Source of the DNA: Udeniomyces pyricola
Lineage: Eukaryota; Basidiomycota; Tremellomycetes; Cystofilobasidiales; Mrakiaceae
Assembly (NCBI GenBank): GCA_039545295.1
Contig: BCIK01000017.1
Location: 434,001 to 498,000 of the forward strand
DNA length: 64,000 nucleotides
Direction of reading: 5' to 3'
Under the pieces are notes generated by a model. That model saw only the letters and a program-made list of their open reading frames with translations. It was not told the origin of the DNA and ran no database searches. Shown here piece by piece: positions 20,901 through 31,240 of the stretch. The stretch's first letter is position 1. Each line of letters opens with the position of its first letter. The position numbers were made by a program, and so were the translations under genes.

Positions 20901-23900
20901 GTCTGCATCGAGGGGAATCCGGCAAGAGCTGAAGCGCCGAGGTGAACGCCCGAGAGCAAGCCTTCAATAAGTTCGAGCCCGCCCTCAAGCGTCGGTAGGT
21001 CGAACGCGCTCGTCTGGCAGTGACTGTGAACAATATCGGGGAATAAACCAGGGATAGGCGAGGGGAAGAACGTCTCGAGGTCCTCGTCGTAAATGAATCG
21101 GAATGAATGGCCGTGGCCATTTCGAGCGCGCTCCTCAGGATCCAATCGGTGCTCTCGAGCCGCCATAGCCTTGAGGAGCCTCGACTCTTCGATGAAAGGG
21201 ATCTTGACAACGGCTTCCCACTCTTGCTTCTTGCCGTTCATGTCAGCCTCGAAGTCGACCGGGTAGAAGTCGAGGATAGGTGAATTGGGATCCGACATGA
21301 GATCCTGGTGTTCATAGATTGGAAAGAATAAACCGTTCTCAGCGCGCATAATACAGACGAAACAAGGAAACGACCCAGAGTAAAAACCGTGACGACGGCG
21401 AAACTCACTCGGTAGGCGATGGGGATATGCGAACTACTGGCTTCGGGCAAGACACCCATGAGTTGCTCAAATGGCTTGAAAGGCTTGCCGAGATCAAACT
21501 TGAAAGACATCTTGTCAACTCCCTTAAGATCTGTGGCAGCAACGAGCAGGAAACGAGTATCTGTCAGAATCAAGCCCCGCCTAGAACCATACGAAGGATG
21601 CACGTTGCCGAGACAACTAAGAGAACCGACGAACCAGAAATTCTTGGTGCGTAGTGGTAATTGTAGAACCAGCCCCAACTAGCCACGCCCGAGTAGTAGT
21701 AGTACATGACCCACTGGAGACCTTCGATGTAGCGGTAGACGAGGTCGTAGACCTCATCCGGTCCCTCGGGCGCATAGGTGAATTCCAGCTTTTCCTGTGA
21801 GCCATGGAAAAGAAACCGACAAAGGGAGGTGAGCAACCAGAACCCATCACGAAGGTAAAGAGGCAAAGGAACAAAGACTTCGATACAAACTTTGTAGTAG
21901 TTCGTTTTCCATTGCTCAAGCTCAAACGTGAGCTTGTGTTCGTACGCGGCGGCCTCATCCTCAGCCTCATCTTCGACGACCTTGGCCTTCTCCCACTTCT
22001 TCATCACTCTCTTGATGGCCTCGTCACCCTCCGAAGCAACTGGCGCGTGGGCCGTACCCCTCGATCGATCACTGTCCTCATCGCTGACGCCCTCGACCTG
22101 AGCGAACGAGGCGACGACGACGGGCTCATTGGCGTCATCGAGCTCGTCAAAGCTGAGTTCGAGATGGCAGTCATCTGCGATGGACTGAAGCACTCGACGG
22201 TCCTTTTCCGAAGAGAAGGTCGAACGAGGGAGAACGAGCCGGTCAGAGGCGGTCGGTCGAGGGTGGGCGATAACAAACGACTTGATGGTGTGGAAAAGGT
22301 CCTTCTGGGCCTTGGTGACAGCTGAGATAAACAAAAGGGAAATGCGTGGGTCAGAGACGAAAACGTACCCAGCCAGGCCACAGATAGTTCTGCCGGCAAG
22401 ATTTGACTCACTCAGCTTGCCTCGGTTCTTGTTAACCGAGGATTTTTGAGGATTGCTTTCGGAAAAGTCTCGCTCAAAGATCTCACGCTCGAACTCAGCG
22501 AGCTCATTCAGGACGAGCTGAAGCCGGTCGACGTGGATCTTGCCGTTCTCGTTCATATAGCCGCCTTTGAAAATCAGGGAGGGGGAGTCATACGAACACA
22601 GACGTATGTGGTTAGCGATGAACAAGAGAGACCGAGACGGGGGTATATTCTGGTCACTGGATGCTTTTGGATGACGTCACTCACCAGCCTTGGGCAGAAC
22701 CCTCTTGTAAATGCCCCAAATGGTCTCCATCGCGCCCTCGTTGATGTGCAGGTTGGGCAGATGCGGCAGGAAATCATTTCCGACGAAGACGGAGATAAGG
22801 ATGAAGTCATCGATGACTTTTTCGAGAGAGTATGGGAAGGGAAGTTCGGAGGAGAGCGAGGAAAACTCGAGGTCGAGATATTCTCGCAGTAGGGAAAGGT
22901 GCATCAGGTAGAAGTTTTGGGCGTCAAGGCTGTAGACGTAGAAAAGGGACAGCGAGAACAACCAAGAAGCAGAAAGATGATTAATCACACACGCAGGATG
23001 ACTGGACAACTCGAGGGACGACAAGAATAAGGCACGAACCCTCCAGTACCCTTGCGGGACTTTCGCCCAAACGTGACCTCTTCTCGGAGCAGACAAAAGT
23101 GCGGGTCGTGGCTCAACAAGCCAAGCATGATAAGATCGGCGTCAAGGCCGTAGAGGCAATGTCGGGTGTTCGGGTTGCTAAACCAAAGGGTGTTCAGAGT
23201 GCGGTGTTTAGAGGTAGGTTCATAAAGGAAGGGTTACGCGAAAAAAATCGTGTGGAGAAGACGACGCACTAGTTGGGCTGAGCCTTGCTCAGTCGGATGT
23301 ATTCTTGAATCTTGTGTTCTCCTTCTCCTGGGACCTGATCGAGTGGGGAAGAAGTTGTACAATAATCTCGTTGTTAGCTGTGGGTGATTCCCGTGGATTA
23401 TCTGAATATCCACGAAACGCGTCCAGATGCGTAACAAGTATTGGAAGCTTACGTCATGTCCACTCAGGATAATTTCGACGCCCCTCCACTCGGCGTCCTC
23501 TTGAATCTTCTTATTGACAAAGTACTGGAGGTGCCTCGAGAGTCGCGTCATGAAGGGCGTGCCCGGGGTAATACAGTTACTGTCGAATGCGGCCGTCTCG
23601 GGCTGCTCCTCGCCCTTGCGTTTAGCTTGGGCCTCGAGTTCCTTGGCTTCTTGAGCCGTTCGGAATCGTCGAGATCGCTGTTGGTTCATCTTGGCTCGAG
23701 GAGCGACTCCGTCGACGGCCATGAAGAATACCTGAAGAGATAAGGCAAGACAAAGTGCGGCGGCACGGCGGTGCGATGAGCCCGGATTCGATATCTCGCG
23801 ACAGGCCACCGGCCGTCAGATCATGGCACATCCTGTCAATACTTGACGACGAACCTTTCTGGGTTTAATTTTGCTGAAGAGATGGTCAATGTATGCAAAG

Positions 23901-24510
23901 ATGGCTAGAACCATCTGCTCCTCGGTCATTCGGAAGGCGGCGTCTCCCTCAGATGAAGGAGGGTGGGTACAGTTATGGATGATGCCGTTCATGTCGAGGC
24001 TGACAAGAAGGGAGAATGAGGCCATTAGTGATCCTGTATTACTGTGGTCTTGATAACGATTAACATGCACAACCAAAGAGATCAAGGTGGATACGCACTA
24101 GAGGTTATCAAAGATCGGGATCGACTTGGGCGTGATGAGCTCGGAAGTGAGAGGATACCTCTCACTGTTTAATCAAAGAAGGCATTGAGAGAAACACTGT
24201 CAGTCAAGGTTGTTCGGTTCCGACATGGGGTGTTGGTCGACAAGCACGTACGAGATGTATCGGAAGAACTATCGGAGACGCAAGGCGAAAAGCAAGGAAA
24301 TCGCCACCGGAACGCCACGAGGCAAATAGGGGAATGGGAAGAATGATGTCAGTTGGCCATCCCTTAACGAGGATCAGTGGGCGCTTGATGAGAGCTCACT
24401 TTGGGAATACCTATTGAGCATATGAATAAGAGAATGTGGTGAGCTGATGATCAGAAGGTCACATCGTCCGGCACAAGGTAAGGAAGGAGACACGATCGGA
24501 ACGTACCCAT
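17934..24510 (-). CDS. XRN1: 5'-3' exoribonuclease XRN1 (1463 aa, 20 exons)
   Basis: Cytoplasmic exonuclease that degrades decapped mRNA. Exons (minus): 24510-24507, 24410-24400, 24268-24252, 24164-24099, 23999-23855, 23731-23453, 23334-23270, 23177-23040, 22929-22685, 22564-22412, 22321-21891, 21794-21635, 21530-21409, 21304-20518, 20435-20317, 20202-20071, 19948-19466, 19359-19061, 18925-18548 and 18291-17934; sum 4392 nt, all phases closing. It starts [20 protein letters not shown]. Catalytic Mg residues are visible in [11 protein letters not shown] (Asp35), [14 protein letters not shown] (Asp88), PGEGEHK (Glu178, Glu180) and LDADLIML (Asp208, Asp210). [19 protein letters not shown] and the PAZ/KOW/SH3-like middle region follow. 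The last about 80 residues are an RGG/Gln-rich tail likely to bind RNA. Length is close to yeast Xrn1 (1528). Confidence 0.95.
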
Positions 24511-24908
24511 GATGTCGATTAGAGATGTAGTGTTCGGATCGGATGGGGGTGCGACTGTGGCTGTTGATGTTGGTGGATTGAGGATGAATGTACGTTGAGG
24601 GGTATCTTGTTGGGATAAGAGTAGTACTGCTACAGATACGGGGATGGAGCGAGAGGAAGGGTGGCGGCGAGGCTGTCAATCAGGATGATCGTTCGAAGGA
24701 CAGAGTAATAAGTTAGATCAGAGACACGTTGATCGATCGTGATCATCGCCTGCTTTTGTAGATTATCACTCCAGCGGGCTCCATCATATTCCAGTCGTAT
24801 CAAGTCCATCATCCGTACTAGCCTTCACCAACGCATACATACGCCGCCACTACCACTACCCCTCCACTTCAACCTATTCACCCTCATCCCTCACATCCTC
24901 CCATTCAA
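24511..24908. promoter_or_regulatory. Divergent promoter, XRN1 / ankyrin protein
   Basis: 398 bp between the start codons, containing the 5' untranslated regions. From about 24815 to 24908 it is C/T-rich with CCTCAC-type repeats next to the + start. No specific site named. Confidence 0.45.
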
Positions 24909-26364
24909 ATGACCACCCGTCCAGGACAAGAGAAAAACATCTGGATCGCCGCCGGCGATGGCGACCTTGAACGCGTCCAGGTCAGTCACTCACTCACTCA
25001 CTCAATCCGCTCAGCATTCTCAAGGCTCCCTTCATGTCGCCACCCGGCTATCCTATCGTGCCAGACGCATGTTCATTCTCGACTCTTCTTCCTTTTCCCC
25101 CCATTGACAATTCAGCAACTCATCGAAGGGTCTTGTGCGTACTTGTCTGATGCCTGTTCAATCCCCTTCCTCGCACACGGCGCTGACGCTCCTCCTTCTT
25201 GACGTTTCCATTGCCACAAACATGCTCAAACCATCATGACCACTCGTTTCAATGCATTTGATACCCCGTAGCTATGGGCCCCAACGTCGCTGATCCTAAC
25301 TCTTACACGCCCATGTTCGTTTGTGACCTGTATCACTTGCAAACCTTGCTTTACGTTTACTCCTAGACTAAACCGTCCGCATCCAACCTTTACCAGGCAC
25401 GCCGCTGCTTCGTATGATCACCGACCTATTGTGACGTACCTTATCTCCAAAGGAGGCAACATCAACATCACCGACGAGGACGGTGACACTCCTCTCTACA
25501 CGGTTGAGTCAGTCGAATGCGCGCGATTCCTTATTGAACAGTGCGGAGCTGATCCCGCCTGGAAGAACCACGAAGGCGTCACTGTAAGTCACTCTGACCT
25601 GCTCACTTGCCCATCAGGTCTGCAACATGCTATCCAAGGAGAAGGAACGCAACAAGGAAAAACTTTCCGGTTTATGGGGGGGGGGCTATAAATTGACCAT
25701 ATGGCTTTCTTTCCGTCCACGCAGCCGGCCATGCACCTCGAGGAAGATTTCCCCCTCGTCGCCGCCTACATCCGAACTCTGACCTCTGAGCCGGCACCCC
25801 CTCCCTCTACGATGGACACGGCCGACTCGTCGTTTTCTTCGATACCAGAGGACCATCAACCCTCGACTGAGACCGGTGATGAGCCCATGATGCCCGATGC
25901 AGATCTCTCGGCCAACGACCTCAACAGCTTGATGGCGGAGAGGTTGAGTGAGGAGCAGACGAACGTGTTGATGGGCAAGTTTGGGGAGATCATGAGGCAA
26001 TGCGAGGAGGATGGCATCAATCGAGATGAGGAGCTGAAGCGACGTAAGTTCAAATCAGAAACAGGGAAGGATATATTCGTTCCGCTTGAAGCCTCATCAG
26101 TGTGTGCTTATTCATATCCCTTCATCTCGTCTCTCTCAATCTATTTCTCTCCCCCCCCCCTTTTTCTCTCTTCCTCCTTCTCTTTCCTCATCAGTGGTCG
26201 AGGAGTCTATCTTTAGCACTGTCGATGCAGGACGAGCCATGGCTGGTGGCAGCGGCTCAACCGCTCCGATAGTCGCTGCCGCCGCGGGTGAAGGAGGGGA
26301 AGACGATGAGGAAGTTCCTGGACAAGGCGATGCTAAGCGAAGCCGTCGAGGTCCTGATAGATAA
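24909..26364 (+). CDS. Ankyrin-repeat protein (269 aa, 6 exons)
   Basis: Exons: 24909-24980, 25116-25134 (19 nt), 25272-25314, 25397-25583, 25725-26043 and 26195-26364, total 810 nt, phases closing. The N-terminus (KNIWIAAGDGDLERVQQLIE) is an ankyrin cap. Consensus repeats follow: NSYTPMHAAASYDHRPIVTY, then DEDGDTPLYTVESVECARFL and a third with WKNHEGVTPAMHLEED, covering about residues 8-140. The C-terminal half is acidic and Ser/Pro-rich, then helical (LNSLMAERLSEEQTNVLMGK), ending in a basic KRSRRGPDR tail that could be a nuclear signal. The layout resembles small fungal ankyrin proteins such as yeast YCR051W. The protein probably mediates protein-protein contact; the partner is unknown. 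Confidence 0.88.
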
Positions 26365-26934
26365 TCAATTCCAAGCATGTCCATCATCTTTCCAGCGTAA
26401 CGATTGAGTGGAAAAGTAGTCTCTGCGAAAAAAAAAAACAAAGAAAAAGACGAAGATTGATCGGCAGCGCGTGCTACATAAATAAGTGCAGCCAGGTGCA
26501 GCACAGCTCATGATACGACCGAGTTCTTCGAACGGTATATAGGTGATCAGTACCCCGGCGTTCTCACAGCAGCTTGGCGCGTTCGCGTTCTGCTTACCAT
26601 CAAGGGACCATAGATAAGTGACAGAAAGGATAGCAGCAATATACAAAGGAGGATGGATAGATTATGTGTGAATGTATGAATGTATGAGAAGGTAGATGAT
26701 GAAGGAAACGAACGATGCGTTCCAGCCAAGTCGGCTGTTGCACGCGAGATGGATGTATCAGGGAGGAATGTACAGAAGCAGGATGAATGGATCAATGAGA
26801 CCGAGAAAATAGATGAATATGTATGCGTTACGAAGGGATGGGAGATATGAGAGGATATATGAGAGGATATATGAGACGGTACCAATGATAGTATAGTATT
26901 TTAGCGCGATTGATCACGAGCCACGCCCGTCCGA
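26365..26934. other. Convergent spacer with short direct repeats
   Basis: 570 bp between stop codons. Tandem repeats of about 13 bp (GAGGATATATGA) lie at 26842-26874, and a GAATGTAT repeat near 26670-26685. Probably the 3' untranslated regions of both genes; no ORF supported. Confidence 0.5.
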
Positions 26935-28668
26935 TCAAGGTGTCAATTCTGTTGATCCTTCCTCGATATGTCTAGATTCCTTCTCTCTCTTCTCGATCCT
27001 ACCGCTTCCACCGTTCCCGCCCCCCGCCTGGAGAACAAATGAAGGGACGGATCCTCTAGGTGTGGATGGCCCTGCATCGGACGAGATATTGGAAGAGTTG
27101 GTCGAGAGGGTTTGCGACAGCCGTCGATCTTCCACCGTCGTCGTCAACTCCAAAGGGATGGCCGAGACCATGATTGGAGACGGAGGAATCTTTGATCGAG
27201 AAGCAGATGAACGGGTGGTGGAATTGTTCGCGATAGGGTCAAGTGAAAGGACGGAGGAAGATGGGTGAAGACTAGGGACAGTAGCCGTCAAAGCTGGGGA
27301 CACTCCAGTCGGGAAGTACCCCTCAGCAGTTGAGTTTGAGGCTTGGAATTCTGTTGGCGTCGCTAACGGTGGTGAAGGGGGTGGAAGCGGGAACTTTTCG
27401 ACGAGTGCTACCGTGTCACGTCGCGCTAAGAAGCTTCGACTTGGCATCGAGGTGGTGACATCTTCCTCATCGACCTCTGTGTCGCTAGAGGAATGAGCCA
27501 CGTACGAGGCAGAAGGCGATGAATTTGACGGGGAAGAATAAGATAGATGGGAGGTTGCGGTCCACGGCTGATTAAAGATTGGATCAGAATCTGACCCGTC
27601 GTTTGTATGCTTCAGCTCAAAGGAAAGCGGTGGGTAAGATGGCGAAGAAGACGGTGCGCTACTCGGTGCCGTTGCCATCGCTGATGTCTGGATGAAAACA
27701 GCTTGGGATGGATGGGGCGAGCAGTGTGCTAGATCGATTGTCATTTGCGGTTTTGACGAAAGGTTCGAGGATGGCGAGGAAGACATCGAGCGTTGCTCCG
27801 AGGGCACAGGAGGAACAGGTGGAAGAGCGACGAGCTTCCTTAACCTCGGGTTCTTGGAGGCATCGGTTACAGTGGAATAAGAGTGGTGTCGATGGAGTGT
27901 CGAGGCTGTCGAAGCGGGAGGAGCGCTAGTCGTGATGGTTGTCGATGAAGTGGTACGCGAGGGTATGTGGGGTCGAGTAGGAAGAAGCTTGGGCGGCTGG
28001 TGTGAGAGGAAATGAGGAAGGGGAGGCATAGGAGGGGAGGGTGCCGAAGATACTGAGGCTGCGAACGAGAAAGAGGCAAAAGACGAAGAGGTTGATACGT
28101 CCGGTGTTGCTGGATTCTTCCCCTGCCTTTTAGATGGATCGAGATTGACGCGGTCGGTACTATGTGACCGATCGCTGCTGCTCCTGTTGTGATCCCTATG
28201 GCTGCGACTCGCAACAGTGTTGGATGTTGGACGCGTTTCGACCCTGCTGGTCTCGTCCTTGATGTCGTTCCCGTCTTGACTATCATCCCTCCGAGTCACC
28301 CTCTGTTCTCTGCTATCCCCCTCAGGTCGAATCTTCCTAACCTCACCCGCTTCGTTCCTCAAGAATCGAATTCCTTCGAACCGCTTCATTCGACATCCTC
28401 CTAGGCCGTCCTCACAACGATCCCTGATGATAACTCCCCAGTCAGGTTCAAACCACGCTCGGACGTCAAAGTCCTCGTCACGACGCTGCCGAAGGATACG
28501 TGAGAAGAGCGCCTCGATACGATGTATGAGTTCGAGGGAGGTCAACTTGGAGGATGAAGCAGAAGAAGGCGGGCCGTCGACAAAAGAGGTGAACAAGGAT
28601 TTGGGTTTGCGACGTGAGATGAAGAGAGAAGAGAAGGGTCGTGTCGATGAACTAGGCTCAGAACTCAT
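26935..28668 (-). CDS. Serine-rich, mostly disordered protein, unknown (577 aa)
   Basis: Single long ORF. The first ATG is at 28668 (MSSEPSSSTRPFSSLF); the frame is open further up to a TTG at 28737, so an extra upstream exon is possible. Residues about 40-120 look folded: LTSLELIHRIEALFSRILRQ, then DVRAWFEPDWGVIIRDRCED and RMKRFEGIRFLRNEAGEVRK. The remaining about 450 residues are low-complexity Ser/Pro/Thr with poly-Ser runs and many SP/TP sites, as in phosphorylated signalling or cell-polarity regulators. I do not recognise the N-terminal domain. Convergent with the ankyrin gene. Confidence 0.7.
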   Translation of the reverse strand: MSSEPSSSTRPFSSLFISRRKPKSLFTSFVDGPPSSASSSKLTSLELIHRIEALFSRILRQRRDEDFDVRAWFEPDWGVIIRDRCEDGLGGCRMKRFEGIRFLRNEAGEVRKIRPEGDSREQRVTRRDDSQDGNDIKDETSRVETRPTSNTVASRSHRDHNRSSSDRSHSTDRVNLDPSKRQGKNPATPDVSTSSSFASFSFAASVSSAPSPPMPPLPHFLSHQPPKLLPTRPHIPSRTTSSTTITTSAPPASTASTLHRHHSYSTVTDASKNPRLRKLVALPPVPPVPSEQRSMSSSPSSNLSSKPQMTIDLAHCSPHPSQAVFIQTSAMATAPSSAPSSSPSYPPLSFELKHTNDGSDSDPIFNQPWTATSHLSYSSPSNSSPSASYVAHSSSDTEVDEEDVTTSMPSRSFLARRDTVALVEKFPLPPPSPPLATPTEFQASNSTAEGYFPTGVSPALTATVPSLHPSSSVLSLDPIANNSTTRSSASRSKIPPSPIMVSAIPLELTTTVEDRRLSQTLSTNSSNISSDAGPSTPRGSVPSFVLQAGGGNGGSGRIEKREKESRHIEEGSTELTP

Positions 28669-31240
28669 GATTGAGGACGTTGATATGTTTCCAAGGCTCG
28701 GACGGGGAGTTCCCGAGAGACCACATTGGCCGGGCAAGAAAGAGGAAAGTTGGAGGAGGGAACCAAGGCAACGGCGCTAAGATGGGCGACAGGTGTGGAG
28801 TGTCAGTCTCGCAACATCATACATGCACGTGCACGATACATGCAAGCAAATGACTGGTACATACTATAGTCCATGTCTTGTCAGACCGGTCCTGGACTTG
28901 GATGGTGTAAAGAGTTGTCACGGGCGATTGTAAAGACGAAGAAGGCGACCAGGCGCGGGATCGAAGAGAGAACGGCCCCGGTGATCCGCCGGGTGTGGTG
29001 CTATCAAGTAACGTCAAGGAGAGCAGAGGCTGATAGCAGGATGTTTTTGGGTAGAGATAGAAGCGAGGTGTGTGAAAGGATCACGGATAAGGTGGTCAAG
29101 GAAGCGAAGGGATGATTCGTCAGAACTACCTTGCTGCCCACGTTCCCGGCTTCGGTCTCCTCGTCTTGTTTCTACTCCTCTCCTACATCGTGTACCTCTG
29201 GAAGCGTTATGACGTCCAATGAGCTCGCTCACCTTCATGATTCGAAGTGAGAAAGAAGCCTTTGTTCGTGTTGAGAGCGGCAAAGGGCGTATGAGTGGTC
29301 AAGAGGATTTGAGTGACTGAACGAGGTGGTCAGGTTGGGTTCGGGTATCTCGCACCTTGTTCTCTGTCGCCTCACTCACTTCCTGCCCTCGGTCGACGTG
29401 ACTGTGACCTGACGACTTTAGGTGGCCGTGTGGATCGGATATCGGGTATTAGCCATCTGGCGCGCTGTAATCACGCGCGAGCGAAGGCGTTCTGGTTGTT
29501 CGTACAATGAATTTGATGACGTGCCCCGCAAGCCAAGACGCACGATATGAGGCTAAAACGCACTGCGGCACTGCCGCTGATCATCAGAGTTTTCGACGGC
29601 GTTCCGATTTTTGATCTCCCGCGTTCCAGGCCTACGGTTCAATGCTTAACATGTAGACGTGCAAACTTCTGCCGGAACGTCGTCAGGAATTGGTCATATC
29701 ATGCACCGGCGTCAGCAACAATATGTTGGAGGCTCATTCACGCTTAGCATAATACATATATACACGATATCACGCGATCGAATCTGCACGTTACTACATC
29801 TTCAGCTGACCTTCGACTCAATGCTTATGCCCCGGCCTGTTGTATCACCCGCTGTAGGCGCTTGCAGACGTTATCGGAACACACATGGATACATTGAAAG
29901 AATGAATCAGCCATATTGATGATATGAGATATTAGAGATGATCATGTCCTATTTCGCGCGCGGCCGGGTGGGCCGAATGACAGACAAATACAAGGTGCAA
30001 CATCGCACGTACAAGGTGACTGCGACAGCAATGCATGATTCGATGGAACGTGTAATAGATTTGTTATGTTCTAGAACGCAGGATGCGCGCATCAACCTTC
30101 AAGGACAACTCGGTTTGTCTTCAATAATTCCCAGGACGGGGACGCGGGAACCCTAGTCACGGTGTTGTTTACTTGTGGTGGTCATACCACTGCAGGTCTG
30201 CATATAAACTATCAGCATGCAGGTCGGTCTACCCAATGCATACCACCTGCACTGGTAGTTCTTCCGGACTGAGAAGCGCACACGAGCCGACACTGCTGCA
30301 AATCAGTTATGATATCATACCGGCCCGGACTATTGATTGAAGATGTCGATTGAGCCTGAGAGACCATCCGAGATCTACTGCAGTCCAATCTAAGTAGAGA
30401 TCTCAACGATTTGAATGAAAAATTCTCACTGCTGCAACTTGCGTCGTCGACCGTATCGAATCCTTCATTGGTTTCATCCATGATGCAATTTCCAAGCTGA
30501 TGCACGTCGACGTTCTAGACGTACTCGGACCGACCGGCCTCGATCCCGTGCGCTATGTCACCATGGGCCGTGACCGGATGTGTCAGTCCGGCGCCCTTTC
30601 ATTTTTCCCTTGGTTCGTCGCAAACATATGCAGGGTGTCTGCAGAAATCCGAGACGTAAGGTGACCGAAGACCGAAGGCCTCTTGTCAATCAGTAATGAG
30701 TACGCTGGCGATACCACGTCGCTCGTATGGCCGGGAGCCAACGTCCGCGGCGGGCAAGAAACGAAAAAAAAAAAAAGGAAGAAAAAAAAAAGGGGAAAAA
30801 AAAAGAACTGCATCATTTATGCAAATCCGAGCATGCATCGCGCTCACGTAACTTTGATAAGAGAAGCCTCTTGTGATGCGAGAAAATCGCGTCGAACATC
30901 ATTCAGTCTGCAAAATTTCTAGCCCATACATCGAGCAATTTCCGATAATCTGGACGATATAAGTCGGCTGTTGCAGAGTCATCATATATATCCCGCATAA
31001 TTGACAACCTTGAGATGGATGTACTCGTTGAGAGCGTTGCATTGGATACACGTAAAGAGTGCAGGGTGGATCAAGGAAGAAAGAAAAACATGACGAACGC
31101 AGGGTAAACTAAGCTGTATCTGGAAAGGCACACGACGTACGTAGAGGCAGACAGGCTGATATATATACACGGCAGATAATCAAGCACAATGTCGTCATGG
31201 GAACTCTGCCTCCAATGAGCTGGCAAAAGTCGAAACTCAT
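28669..31240. other. Gene-poor 2.6 kb region
   Basis: From about 29300 to 31200 the base composition is closer to AT-neutral and no ORF has the third-base bias of the confirmed genes. Features seen: A-rich block 30765-30804, TATATA motifs near 30983 and 31161, and palindromes such as ATGCAT. One short candidate ORF (29112-29222) is listed separately. No transposase, terminal repeats or tRNA recognised. Confidence 0.45.
29112..29222 (+). CDS. Candidate 36-aa single-pass membrane microprotein
   Basis: The ORF encodes 36 residues starting MIRQNYLAAHVPGF. It has one strong hydrophobic stretch (GLLVLFLLLSYIVYLW) followed by KRYDVQ, so a cytosolic positive end is predicted. Third codon positions are largely C/T, as in real exons here. 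It lies 444 bp upstream of, and divergent from, the serine-rich gene. It could be a genuine microprotein, the last exon of an unseen gene, or chance in a pyrimidine-rich strand. Confidence 0.3.
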   Translation: MIRQNYLAAHVPGFGLLVLFLLLSYIVYLWKRYDVQ

